In this document: in pieces, positions 1-11,816 of the stretch
Layout of the letters: every line of letters begins with the position of its first letter
How positions within the stretch are numbered: the stretch's first letter is position 1
Origin: Caenorhabditis remanei
Taxonomy: Eukaryota > Nematoda > Chromadorea > Rhabditida > Rhabditidae
Assembly: GCF_010183535.1 (NCBI RefSeq)
Contig: NC_071332.1
Span: 8,742,001 to 8,806,000, forward strand
Length of the DNA: 64,000 nucleotides
Direction: 5' to 3'
The notes under the pieces: generated by a model
Told to the model about the DNA's origin: nothing
Database searches by the model: none
Seen by the model: only the letters and a program-made list of their open reading frames with translations
Position numbers and translations under genes: made by a program

Positions 1-580
1 TAGAACAGCTCCGAATGCCAAATATAAAATCAGAATTATGCAAATGAGCACGAATCGAGCATTTTCTTCATAGATTCGGAGTCTCGCGAAGCAACCGACC
101 TGTAACATTTCCATGATGTCAGTTTTATTATTATTCTTTCATCAAAGTTCTGATACATTTTTACTTGATCATTTTTTGGTTACTCTGTGGGAAACATTTT
201 ATGGGAAACCGAAACGAACTGTGGGAAATTTAAAAAGTGTGGATTGTACTTCTTACTACTGAAATCAAGTTCAAGTTCACAGGTATCACAATATCTTCAT
301 AATCTTATTGGATTTCTTGAAAATAAGTGGAAAAAGAGAAAAGTATCATAATATTAATTGGTGTTCTTTTTTGACAAAGTAAGATTATTCAGTTTTTCGT
401 GTCACACTTGAGTTAAATACATTATTCGTCATGTAAAAACGACGGAAACTCATCGAACCGTAAGAAAAAACTCACCTTTGCTCGAGTGATTGATGGTAAT
501 GTGTTGGCGCGGAGCATCTCTCGTTGACCGATGCCACGAGCAAACTGTAACTTGTGCATGACGGTTTCAGTAATAGCCAT
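1..580 (-). CDS. Two-pore-domain (TWK/K2P) potassium channel, THIK-like, 5' exons (partial)
   Basis: Two coding exons are visible on the minus strand: 580-476 (35 codons from the ATG at 580, donor GTGAGT) and 99-1, which runs off the window. The second exon encodes a cytoplasmic stretch followed by a hydrophobic helix, with NARFVLICIILILY leading into LAFGAVL. This matches the first transmembrane segment of K2P channels and most resembles human KCNK12/13 (THIK), where the same NARF-hydrophobic-Y-L-GA pattern occurs. Pore loops and TM2-TM4 must lie to the left of the window. The first exon may start translation at 580, but that ATG also follows an acceptor (TTTGTAG), so it may be internal and joined in frame to an upstream exon at 4526-4404. 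K2P channels carry background potassium current in neurons and muscle. The family call is solid; the subfamily is likely, and no individual twk number can be given. Confidence 0.8.
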
Positions 581-3500
581 CTACAAATGCTCAGTCTGTG
601 TGGTTCTCCCTATGTGCAAGATCTAAGAGAGAGGGGATATATTGATGCTCCGCCAGAATGACTACAGTAATCCGTCAGAATATAAGAAGATGAAGGGGAA
701 AGTGAGATAGCGCGATATGATGAGGATAATCTGTCGATAAGGCGGCAAAGGTATATCACAGTCGCAGAATAAAACTGAGATGGAGTTGATGAAGAAGAAG
801 CAAGAGTTGGTGAGATTCAGCTCAGTGTGCCTATGGTGTGGCTGATAATATAATGGAGGTGCATACGCCCGGAGCAGGTGCTCTCTTCAACTCTACGTCT
901 CTCAGCTCATGCTTGCTTACTCACTTCTCTGTTGAGACACGCCTACTTCTATCCGCCAAGCAAATTTGGGAGGAAAAAGGGAACAAGCGACGGAGGTGGA
1001 TATCGAGAGGAGATAAGGGAGAAGGAGAGACAAAATGTTATATGATTAGTAAAGGGGGCATATATGTATATCAAAGACTAGTTCAAAGGTAATTGAGTAG
1101 TAAAATCAAATTTAATGTATAACAGAAAAATATATCCAAAAAGGAAAACACAACTCGACAAAACTGACAGAATGGCGGATGTGTGCGCTCAGATTATTCT
1201 TATCTTCATTTTTCTGAATCCCCCAAAAATATCTTGGTCTTATTCTCTAATCTTTACACCTGACTCTTCCTTCGTTTTCTTCGTACATCCCCGCCTCTTC
1301 TCTTCCGACTTATGACTTTGTCATGCTAAGATTTTAAGTTTTACTGTCGGATTTTATCATCATAATAAAGGAAAATCAAGCATGACATGTCTTGGAAAAT
1401 GGAATGCGTCACAAAGTTTAGATTTCAAAAGTTGAATTCATGAGTTGTTTTCTTCTCGAGTTGACGTAGATCACGATAAAATTGTATCGTGGAATACGAC
1501 TGAGGATTCGGATTGTATTTTTCGACGGAGGATGAGCAACTGTAGGTTTGTGGTTGTGATTCATTGAAAAAACATGTGAGTATGAGCCGGCTTTTCAACA
1601 GTTGATATATCAGGGACACAATGAGAATAGGAATTGTTCAAACTGGTCATAGTATCAAATTTTTAGATCAATATGACTGTTCCGTTTTTGAGAGAAAATA
1701 AAAGAGAATTCAAAACAATTCATTTGCTCTGAATTGAACTAATTCATTTGAAGTTTTGCAAAATATAAAATGTGTTTTATGGGAAAATCTCTCTCGAAAA
1801 AGAAGCATGTTTAATTCAATAAATTCAGTTCTTGAACGGAGATTCGTAGACTAAATAAAATGTGGGATAAAACAGGAAATTTTAAAAAACAAGTGGGTAG
1901 GAAGAACTGAAAATCGGAATGATCTGGTATGAGCAAATTGATTTTCTAATTCCGAAAACATCATTCATCTTTTAGATTATAGGATGTTGAGGACATTTGA
2001 ACTATTGTTCGATCTACCCTTTTCGGGCAAACTGATATTTTCAGCACGTTTTTTGAATGAAAATAGGAAATTAGAAGCTTCATGATAGAAGAACATTGCA
2101 TTTTATAGCAGTGCTATCGGATTCGGATTTACATGATTTTCCATATTTTCATTTTTATATTTCACGAGAAAAGATTTATTTATTTTCATAAAAATCAAAC
2201 TCTTTGTAATAAGTCTAGACCTTCGACCTGATTATTCCTGGAAGTCAAAAGTCTCGAAAAATCTCAGGAAATGTAATTTCTAAAATGCATTTATGGCTTC
2301 TGTAAGGAAAAGTTCAAAATAGTTTTGCATGCTCCATAATGATAGATTTTAGATAAATACTATCGTCATCATGACAACTAAAAATAGGTAAGAGAACTCT
2401 TTCGAAATCTAAAAGTAATTGCCATCGAAATAACAGAAGAAATCAAAGACCTACGTCAAGATGTCTTTTCTGCGGTAAATTTCACATCACCTTTGACGTA
2501 AACCTGCTCGTTTTTAGTAATATTCCAAAAAGATCTTTTCCCATGAACATTATGATGCCTTCTAATTGTAATTCCCGAAAAATAAACAAACATCGTCAGA
2601 GAGAAGAAGATAAACATTTCAGGAATCAATGTTTTATCTCGGCGCTTATAGACAATTTGCACCTGATCCGATCTCTTTTTCGATCTATTTTTGGAAGTGA
2701 AGAAATAGGAAAAGAAACGTAATGTTGTAGCTAACTCCGTATTCTTAGTACTACATCAAAACTACATTTTCCAGTGCTTCGTCATCTTTTCAATTGAAAA
2801 TTCCATCAACATCATCTCAGACAGGCATCCAATTGTGCTCTCATTCATTTTTGTTCCGATTCAGCGAAAATACGGGTAGAAGGAATAGAAAAAGGAAGGG
2901 GGAGAAAAGTACCAATTTGGGTGTCAAAGTGACGGATCGAACTCACCATTCTTTGTGACGTACACTTTGTATACCTGAAGTGAACAGAGTAGAAAGAAGG
3001 TGGCTCAAAATGGAAATGAAACTAATCGGGGTGGATGGAAAGAGAAGAAGAATGAGGTGACCTAGATGGATCTAGGATGACATGTATTAGAGCAAGAGGT
3101 ATCGAGTACATTTGACTGGTTCAAGTATTTGAAATGTATCCGGTTTCTGTCCAGAGAAATAGATTCAGAGGCTTGATTGTATGCTTACCTAAAATTGGCT
3201 CGAAATAGAACTCGTGGTTTGTTTTCTGGGTTTAAGGTTCAAATGGGAGTGGGTGGTGGACTTTGGAACATTTATATGCGAATGGGTAGAAGGTACTTGA
3301 ACTATAGGATATTGAAAATTATGCGAAGATACCGAAAAGAGAAATAACCAGAGTTCGATATAAAAGTGATAAGCTGTCCGAAAAAATAAAAGAGATTGCC
3401 TGCAGTTCGACCTGATGAATATCAAGGCATAAAGATTTTTTTTTACAATTGCTCAATAAATAAATACGTCTGCAGCAAAGAAATTACGCATTGAAAACTC

Positions 3501-4403
3501 TGAATACGTCATTTAGTTTTAAAAAGGCACTCACTCAAAGGTATGATGACAATACGAATTGAATTGGATTGAGCTAAAAGAAGGTTCAATCCGGAAGGAA
3601 ATGACTTCATTGTTGAACTGAAAACTACTTCGAAAAAGGTATTCCGGAAGAAGATTGATGACATTTCGGATATTTTCAACCTTCACTTTTGTTTTGAAAG
3701 AGCAAACTTATCAGAATATTCGACTTTGAGATTTGACTGATTTTCGTCAAACTACATATGAAAATTATTTTAAAAAAAGGACCTAGCAATCATTTGTCAG
3801 AACTTAAGTTCCCCCTTTTCAAGTAATCTAATAAACTAAACTTCAGACAAAGTAACTGCTGAAAGTAAATCTAGACATTTGAGAAAATGAAAATTGTTTG
3901 TTTTGAACTTTAGTTTCATCCAAAATAATAAATACTTCCTCATAAAAACATTGTTTTTTCAAACATCCCATTATACGTACATCCATTGAGAGTACTAACA
4001 ACAACAGGTGCTTTTTGATATTCTTTTTTTTTCTGATTTTTCTTTAAGGAACTTTCAAATACCTTTTCTAGTGACGTTTTGGTTGTTGGTGAGTTTCCAG
4101 GAAACTAGAAAAATACTGAATTTTCAGCTGCAATTGCTGATATACTGCTGCTTTTTTCCATTTAGGTTTTGACGATAATCTTAACAGTTTTGCGAATGTG
4201 TTTAGATTACTCAAGAAAAAACTTGAAGAAAGTTGGATACATCAGGGATATAAAATGACATTCCTAATGCCAGAATGATATTTTAATTTACTTCCTGATC
4301 TATTTATATTGTTTATGCATCTTCTGAATCCATACAAACAATGAAGCCTTGACAGAAATAACAAATCTAATTAGGTCAGATAATAATATTATTAAAAACT
4401 TAC
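581..4403. other. Probable first intron or promoter of the K2P channel gene
   Basis: Nothing here is convincingly coding. It is AT-rich with short open frames only. A 28-nt minus-strand segment at 2973-2946 has an acceptor and a GTGAGT donor, and a related segment lies at about 2510-2464, but neither keeps frame with the channel exons. A long regulatory intron is plausible if the exon at 4404-4526 is used. Confidence 0.35.
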
Positions 4404-4526
4404 AGTAACCGTCAAGCTTTTCCGTTTTCCTCGTCGGCGTTGTTGGGCAATCAGAGGACCCAACGTGTATTGGTCCATAGCTGATTTTGCAGTAACAGAT
4501 TTAGAATATTCAGAATTCCAGAATTC
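4404..4526 (-). CDS. Candidate upstream or alternative first exon of the K2P channel
   Basis: On the minus strand an acceptor (TCTTCAG) at 4527 is followed by an open stretch ending at a good donor (GTAAGT) at 4403. The first ATG, at 4478, gives 25 codons that begin MDQYTLGPLIAQQRRRGKRK and end in phase 0. The 580-476 exon is open in phase 0 directly after its own acceptor, so the two can join without a frameshift across an intron of about 3.8 kb. The basic, glutamine-rich stretch is reasonable for a cytoplasmic N-terminus of a channel. No homologue is recognised, so the link is an inference from splice sites and phase. The exon could instead belong to a separate short transcript. Confidence 0.4.
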
Positions 4527-7193
4527 CTGAAGACACTAACGACGAAGAATAAGAAGTGGGAGGCATCTTAAAATTGGTAGAAGAAGAATGAGAAGGCGTA
4601 GGATTAGAGGGTACACACTCGAACCGAACGAGAATTGCTCTCTTTTCCGTTTCATTTCTCAACGTCGTGGCTCCATTGAGAAAAAAGAGACACATTTTCA
4701 AATTACTTGAACTGATTCATTGAGTATCATCATGAGAATGATGGAGAAGGATGATGAAGGAAGGTGGAGGCGTTGGCGGAGAAGAAATATACAAAAATAG
4801 AGAAGAGAAAGAGCAAAGATTTGAAATGAGGAAACAGAAGTTTAGAGGTATTATGAATTTCTGTGGAATCAAGCGATCTTTACTTGTATCCTAGGAGCTA
4901 ATTGATGACTAGATTAAGATATAAAATTCTTATCCGTACTGTAAAAAATGTAAAGATTCGTAGTGACTATAAAAGAAGAAATAAGATACTTCTGGAGTAT
5001 CAAAGCTGGAGGGCCGAGTAAAAACAGAGAGAGAGAATTGAATTACAAGATGAATAACTTTATGGGAACAACCACCTCATACTCGACTTATCACTCTTTT
5101 TGAACCCTAACTTTAAAAAAATGAATCATTTGACTGAGCATTCCCTCTCACCTTTTTTGCTGGAGCACTCCTCAGAAACTGCACATCATCGGTCATCCAA
5201 AGCGAAAGCCGATGATTGCTCGGCATGCCTCTTCACTCTGAAAAATCAGAAGTCAATCCAGAAAAGAGATCAAAACTTGATCAACACGTTTTTCTTAGTT
5301 TCTGTGTAAAATAAAACAGAATTTTAGATAATATAAATACTGAAAGGAACAAAAAACACGAAGACTCAACAAATGATGTGAAATATTGGGGATAGGATTA
5401 GATTAATATGGAAGAAAATGAGAGGAGTGTTGGAAAATGGCACAGATTTTTTCTAACTGATGAGGATTTGCGATTCTCTGATAAGAAATTTTTAGAAACG
5501 TCATTCATCTGCGGATAAGAACGAGGCGGATTTCGTTGTTCTCTTCCACCGTTTCAAGGTAAAAACAGTAGTTTTTACACAATATTTAAAAAGAAAACCC
5601 TCAGAAATTCTAAATTCGTATGAATTTTCGGCTTTTCAACGTTTTAAGCCCGAGATCATCGACTGAGCTTTTAGAAATGAGTGGTTGAAAAGATCTCAAA
5701 ATATATGTTTTCAGTTGCGTGATATAAGAAGAATGCGCAGTTTGTTGTTGAGTGTCAAGCGACCAGTACAAATTATAGGTTGAGAACAGAAAAATATCGG
5801 GAAATGATGATGATTTCGGAGGAGGATTACGGTATTAGGTGTTTAGATGCTGAAACTGACGGCTGAATGCTTGATGAGCACGCGATATTTTACGATGTGT
5901 CTGTCAGAATGATCGAAAATATCTATTCAGAACATTAACAAGCTGTGAAATTCAAACCTTGTGGAAATTCAGTGACGACTTTTAAAAAGTCAATCTCGTG
6001 AGTTCTAATAAAATAGGTATTTTCATAAAACTCATTATGGTATCCAGTTATCGAATAAGAAGGAACAACTGTTACCAGAACATTAGTAATCTAAGCTGAC
6101 ACATTAGTCTCTAGTTCATAAATGAACAAGTGTCATGAATTCTGAATGACCAAACAAAACAACTTCAGGAAGCCTAATTCTCAGAACTTTTTGTTATCCT
6201 GAACTTTCCCAAGACACCAATTACGCACTCAGAAATTCTTCTTTGCTCATGAAATCTGCTGATTTCCTTCCCATAACAACCACCGAAGGAACACTCGCAT
6301 TTCTCTGAAATAATGACGTTTATTGTTGAAGCCTTTCACTTTTTCAAAAACTTTTTCAAATTTCCGAAATGTCTTCTCGAATAAAGAAGAAGCCTTTCGA
6401 TTAATTCATCAAAAGAACCTTGGTTCCACCCTCTTCTCAAAGTCAAAACCAAAACGGATTATGATTTCTTTCTTTTCGACATTGACAATATATGCTGAGA
6501 AGGTTACATAAACTTTGTTTATTCATGACAAAGAATATATCTTTCACTGACTGAAACTGCAAAAAACGAATAACAAAAGGGTGAAGCTTATTCAGTAAAA
6601 AAAAGATTGGAGAGAAGGGATCAAAGAAGAAGAGACTTATTGGATTATGTTGGGAAGGAAATGATGAGAAACTGGTACAGGTTTTAGATTGAAAGGTGAA
6701 GCTTCGGCTGTTATAAAAGAAGAAATGAAAGCGCTGTGAAAGTATCTTCTTGTCGATTTTCCATTTCATCATGTCAACATATAATCTTTCCAATAGACTA
6801 CACAAATCGCATTTGTCTGAAATACGACCTGAGCCAACTTTTTTGAATTTAAAAATACTGTAGTCTTAGGATAACCAGATGGAGTTCTATCATACTAGTA
6901 AATTTTCTTCTATTTTCAGAGAGTAATTTGATATCCATTCCCATTTTCAATTAGATAAGTTTCCGATTAATTTCTTTTGTCTTCAGAATTTCCCCTTCTG
7001 TTCAGTTTTTTAATAACAATCGGATCTCTGATTTTCCCTTCCACCGGAACATTTCCTTTTCTTTTCATCGAAAAAAACAAATCCCTCCTCTTTGATTATT
7101 TCCATTTTCTCCAATGTCAACATCATTTCCGCCCATTCTTATTCAGGAACAAAAATGAAAAGAAACGAGAAAACATGCTTCATTTTCAGAGTA
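4527..7193. other. Intergenic region between divergent genes
   Basis: AT-rich DNA between the minus-strand channel gene and the plus-strand secreted gene. No ORF has codon structure, splice context or a recognisable domain. It presumably holds both promoters and 5' leaders. Confidence 0.5.
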
Positions 7194-8042
7194 ATGAGTC
7201 GTCCAAGTCGCCTCGTTCTTCTTCTTTCCCTTATTCTGATTGGAGATTCAGTTGCCAATGATTACAACAACCCGAGTTCCCATCAACCAACTGTAACATC
7301 TTCACCAATTCATGTATCTGAGCAGCAATCAGTTCGAAACTACCAGCAACAGCAGCAACAACCGTCAGTGCTGACTCAATCTTATCAAGTATTGCCAGAG
7401 TCAAGAAACTACTATCAATATCCACAGTATCTTCCAACTCATCATGGTTATTCAAACATTCAAACTGTTGGACAACCATATCAAATGTACGGATCATCTT
7501 CTGGCTCCAATTCGGCATCAAGCATTGTATCGGGTGGAAACTCTGAAGGATACGGATACTCAGCTCAATCTCCTATTCCAACACTCGCTCCTACTCCAGT
7601 CACTGTTCCAGAACGTCATCGTCCTTACTCTCCTTCCCCAACTCCTGCATCTCCATTCTCTGAAAACCGCGAGCGTGAGAGCCAACACGGTCGTGCTCCA
7701 GGACATCAAGCTCCGTCGTCTCAAGGACGAAGATTCCCAGCTCCACCACCATCTCCCTTCATGATTCATCCAAAACCTGTTCTCTCGTACGGAGCTGCTA
7801 ATCCATTCCTTGCCAATTTGCCACCAGCTCAAGGTGTTTACGGTTCTCCAGTTGAATCTTCTCACAGAGGTGACGCAATTCGAGCATTTTCTGAGCTCAA
7901 TCCCGAGATTGCAGGTTACGATGGATCGTCTGGCGCCGCTCCAGCTCCACCCCCAGGATCCTCTGCATCGGTCGATGACACATGGGAAGCATTGGAAGCA
8001 TCGATTGATGCTAACACCAGAAGACGTCATCGTAACTTCTAA
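7194..8042 (+). CDS. Secreted Pro/Gln/Ser-rich low-complexity protein, single exon, 282 aa
   Basis: The ATG at 7194 lies four bases after TTCATTTTCAG, an apparent trans-splice acceptor, and opens a signal peptide (MSRPSRLVLLLSLILIGDSVA). Upstream in-frame ATGs would bury this signal and are less likely. The mature chain is low complexity: an N-terminal Asn/Gln/Tyr-rich part with a run of six glutamines near residue 53, a middle rich in Pro, Ser and Thr, and a C-terminal part ending in a basic RRRHR cluster. There are no cysteines after the signal and no recognised domain. A polyadenylation signal (AATAAA) follows at about 8090. Composition suggests an extracellular matrix, cuticle or secreted scaffold protein, but this is only inference. 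The absence of introns is unusual beside its intron-rich neighbours. Confidence 0.85.
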   Translation: MSRPSRLVLLLSLILIGDSVANDYNNPSSHQPTVTSSPIHVSEQQSVRNYQQQQQQPSVLTQSYQVLPESRNYYQYPQYLPTHHGYSNIQTVGQPYQMYGSSSGSNSASSIVSGGNSEGYGYSAQSPIPTLAPTPVTVPERHRPYSPSPTPASPFSENRERESQHGRAPGHQAPSSQGRRFPAPPPSPFMIHPKPVLSYGAANPFLANLPPAQGVYGSPVESSHRGDAIRAFSELNPEIAGYDGSSGAAPAPPPGSSASVDDTWEALEASIDANTRRRHRNF

Positions 8043-8292
8043 ACTTTCTGAAAATTGAATTTTCTTTTCTGTAAAAACGTTCTTCTGAAAATAAAACTTT
8101 ATCCTGAAACTGAATTCTAGACCTCTAAAGAACCTAACAAGAAAATAACAAAACAAGAGATTTGCAATGAGAGAAAATAAAGCAATAAATCACAAAGGAA
8201 GCGGAAAAATACGTATCTATCAAAAGAGAAGCGAATTGAGATGGGAAAGTAAAACCCGTGTACGTTTCGAAGTCTTGGCTATTGAATGACTT

Positions 8293-10057
8293 TTAAGCTG
8301 GAAGCAGTTCGTTACTCATTCTCGTCTGGACAGCTTCCAAACGGTTGCGCATAACAATCCACACATCTTCTGTCATTTCGTCCAGTGAACGATAGCAAAC
8401 TCGTTGAGTATTGAAAACATCAAGCACAAACTGAACAACTTGTTCCTGAAATTTTAATATATTGTTATTAATATGCTGCATTATATTTTTTACCTTGAAG
8501 TATTGACAAAGTTCCCCTAGTCTCTCATCTGTTCCTAAAAATCCAAGAGTGATAGCGGGCATTACTGTTTCCGATATATTATAGAACTTCGCGATGAAAC
8601 CGTCGGGATTCTTCAACCTCTGCCTTTTTGACTTAATGATTGACCAAATGATAGTATTCAATGTAGAATATTTCATCGACATCGACATGAAATAATTTTT
8701 GGTCACAGAATAAACGGCCGATGGAGGTGACTTCAAATCTTCAAATGCGTCCAAAATGATAAAATCAATAGCAACATCATAAAATCCTGTTTCACAAACT
8801 CCTCTTCCTTCGACGTCTTGCCTCAGTTGCTCTTGATTTCTATCATTTGACACGTATTCCAGCATCTCATCGTATGCATTGAAAAACTTCACGGGGTCTT
8901 GTTTGGTGTGACGAATGAAATCAGCAAGAAGAGTTCGTCCACATTTTGCAAGCCATACTCGTTTGTGTTCGTCTTTCAGTGCATTCTGCAATTTTAGCTT
9001 TGCTTAAAGAATGAAAAATGGGAAAATACCGTAAGTGCTTGTCGGACACAATATAGTTTAGCAGCGAAGTCAGTTTCACTCTCACAATTGCAGAAATCCA
9101 TTCGACTTTTACGGTACTTCACTTCTCCGTTTAGGGCGGCTTTCATTCCTTCATCAAGGAATCGCAGATCTTCTTTTTCCAAATTAGCTGCTTCACTAAC
9201 AAAATCAATATCGTCAATGTCACAAGCAAATTCTTCTACTGCTGATCGGAATGAATCATCGGAAAGAACAGAAAGAGTTCGTGATCGACCAGTGCGTACA
9301 CTTCCAGCATAGCCTGAACCTCCACTAACCGAATAGAACTCCACATCTGAAAAGGAAATGTTAACTTAACATCATTCGCTGTAAGACTTACTGTCATCTC
9401 TGAAGTCTTCCATTTGTGGTATCAACAGCGTGATTTCCTCTTCTACCTGCTTCAATCCTCTCAGAATTCCTTCAATTTTGATTGATCTTTCCATGTCTTT
9501 GCTACTTCTGTTTTTGACCATTTCGAGATTGTGATGCACTCTTTCTATAGTTTTACGAAGATCTGTACAAAGTTCTTGTCCGTTTGAAATATCGGCTTCA
9601 ATTGGATTCATGCTCAAACTGCGTTGCGAATTTTGTCGCACGCTATTTCTTAACGATCGTTCTCCTTGTGATGATGACGGTCGCATTCCACGGCCACTGT
9701 GACTTCTGCGAAGGGATGGAGGTTGTGGAATTATAGTTTCGACATCCTTTGGTGCTTCATCGGCAATTGATTGGGGTATTCTTAGTTCTCTTCTTTGCCT
9801 CCAACTTTAAAAACATGAGTGAATGAGTGGTCATTTATAGAAGGGTTCGTACAAAACCAGATAAATGAATGACTTACTATCTGACGAAATTTGCGAAAAC
9901 AATGCCTATTCCTATTCCAGCTGCTACTGATAACACTGTTCGCTTTGTGACAATCTCGCTTATTTTTAAACCGCCCTGAAACAATTTTCAGTCATTTTAA
10001 GAAGTTTCGATGTATTGGATCACTCACCGGAAGGCCTTGCATTAAATGTGACGTCAT
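8293..10057 (-). CDS. miga-1: Mitoguardin (MIGA/FAM73), outer mitochondrial membrane protein, 500 aa
   Basis: Six exons on the minus strand (10057-10028, 9975-9878, 9804-9392, 9346-9030, 8985-8494, 8445-8293) join in frame. An N-terminal hydrophobic segment at roughly residues 20-40 gives the membrane anchor. A serine-rich basic region and a short coiled coil follow. Near residues 225-235 an acidic tract precedes DFVSEAANLE, which resembles the FFAT motif by which vertebrate MIGA2 binds VAP proteins at ER contacts. The C-terminal half carries the diagnostic family block: DFIILDAFEDLKSPPSAVYS, then a conserved WSIIKSKR and PDGFIAKFYNISE, then FLGTDERLGELCQYF. Known family role: promotion of mitochondrial fusion, lipid transfer and ER-mitochondrion contact. 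C. elegans K01D12.6 is the orthologue as I recall it, which agrees with the cdr genes downstream. The length is close to the usual family length. Confidence 0.95.
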
Positions 10058-10652
10058 TTTATTCAATTTTCATGCGGTTATCATAAGGAAAGTAGAAATT
10101 AATCATGAATATTTTATCAGTGTTGAAAAAAACGTGAGAAGTTGGTGTAGATTTACGGTAAACAACAGGCGGATGCGGAATAGCGGAGTGTCGTAGTCGA
10201 CCCTTGCGCAGGGACCCTTAACTTAAGGCCTTAAGGGCCCTTGTTAAAAATTTTACGACACTCAAGGCATGTAAGGATTTAAAGCACCACAGTGTACACA
10301 ACTGAGTTTGGGGTATTCTGAAAGTTTAAACTGAATTTTTTCGCTGAATATAACTTTTAAAAACATTTTTACCTATCGAAACGGATCGTTTGCAATCATT
10401 ATTCATGTAATGCACTACTTGAACTCATATTTGAAGGTATTTATAAAACATTTGCTGTTGCTTCCACAACTTTAAAGAATTTGTACAATTCAAATTAAAG
10501 CACGCTTAAGCAGTTGCACCCTGTTGTGCCCATAATTGCTGTATCCTCGTGATTTAATGCCAAGTGTTAAATAAGCGAGAAAAATTGATGAGTTAAATAA
10601 TGAATCGAAGAAAACAAATAAGTTACATATTTTTATCAGATAAAAATCAGGT
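10058..10652. other. Short intergenic spacer with a dyad-rich segment
   Basis: Spacer upstream of miga-1 and downstream of the methyltransferase gene. It contains the palindromic segment listed separately at 10186-10264. No gene is seen. Confidence 0.5.
10186..10264. repeat. Small inverted-repeat element (possible MITE remnant)
   Basis: GAGTGTCGTA at the left is mirrored by TACGACACTC at the right. Between the arms lies CTTAAGGCCTTAAG, a perfect 14-base palindrome flanked by further ACCCTTAA/TTAAGGG complementarity. The local GC content is higher than in the flanks. No target-site duplication is obvious, so its origin is uncertain. Confidence 0.45.
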
Positions 10653-11816
10653 CTAAAACAGGTCGGTACACTCTTTGTCAGCAACATTTAGAATGAAAGT
10701 TCTGATGTAACGCTTCGACTTGAAACGAACAAACACTGGTTTCAACATTATATATCTTCTGTCTTCAAGAATTTTCCAAACGAAATCGTGGAACTTTTTA
10801 GTCTCTCCCTGCGATTCTTTGAAGTTGTCCTTGTGCATTTCTACATGCATTTGACATATTACGACTCCTCGCTTATCAAGTGCTCCATTATGGTGAATTT
10901 GATTCAGAATAGGGTACTCGTGTCCTTCAACATCCATCCAAAGGACATCGATTTTCTTTTTTTGAACTATTTCAGCAAAAAATACATCAGCACCAATAGT
11001 TTGAGTCACTTCTTCCCGATAACCTCCCTCTGAAAATCAATTTATGCAAAAAAGATGGTGGACTGAACAGACTTCTGTTAACTCTTGTGTTTTGCATTCC
11101 TTCGTGTCCACTGATGGCATATTCGAAATATTTTCCACCAAGATCTTTCTCAAATATGTTCTGATTGATATAAGAACTGGGATCTACTCCATAGAATTTG
11201 AATCTTGGATACATCTGGAATCAACATTTTATCCGATTGGCAAGTACGGTAAAACGGTATACCTCTTTCAATGCTAACTCTGCGCTTACATCTTGACCTA
11301 TGCCGAATGTTACCATTGTGAGATCTTCGCTCTGAATTTTAAACTGTGTAACGCGATTACTAAACTCTCAACTACTTTTCTTGGATATGCCACATGTTTC
11401 ACTTCATCTCGATTAACTGCAGCTCTCAGATCGATTCCTCTATAAGCCTCCAGATCATCGCATTCTTTTGTTAGATTGACAAATGAGAACCAGAGCTGAA
11501 AATATTATGAGGGAATATACTTCGAGAAAGTGCCTACCTCATCATAACTTCCGACCAATGGAGCTAACTTGGGTCTGACGCAATTATAGAATGCTTCAAA
11601 AAGAGGAGAAACAGATCCAGGTTCAATGTATGCTGGAAGTGGGAGAGCTACTTCTTCAACATAATCTCTATAAGTTTCCGCTTTCGATTCTTGGAAAAAA
11701 GGTACTGCGATTAAGAAGAAGCCAATAAGAATCAGGAGGCTAATAAAGTATTTTGTAGCTGGCCGTGAAGAGAGTCGAGAATCTCCATCAAGAAAGATAT
11801 AGGGAGTTCTAGACAT
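10653..11816 (-). CDS. Membrane-anchored FkbM-type (Methyltransf_21) methyltransferase, 329 aa
   Basis: Five exons (11816-11538, 11495-11373, 11331-11263, 11214-11073, 11029-10653) form a complete frame. Residues about 22-41 are a single hydrophobic segment after a short basic cytoplasmic tail, which predicts a type II, possibly Golgi, membrane protein. The catalytic region shows a SAM-binding motif I (VTFGIGQDVSAELALKE followed by FYGVDPS) and the family signature WMDVEGHEYPIL, equivalent to the IDVEG motif of FkbM methyltransferases. The substrate cannot be told from sequence; the family includes sugar O-methyltransferases, and nematodes carry an expanded set. The donor used at 11072 is GTCTGT, chosen because it is the only nearby site that keeps the frame. 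Confidence in the fold is high, in function low. Confidence 0.85.

Noticed and set aside
2456..2662. Minus-strand ORF of 68 aa in the K2P intron
   Set aside because: No start context, no domain; part of it overlaps only the weak microexon candidate.
3189..3425. Minus-strand ORF of 78 aa
   Set aside because: No signal, no domain, no splice context; ends in a sequence that looks like an acceptor.
6443..6805. Minus-strand Phe/Ser-rich ORF of 120 aa
   Set aside because: Composition reflects GAA/GAAA-rich DNA on the other strand; no signature.
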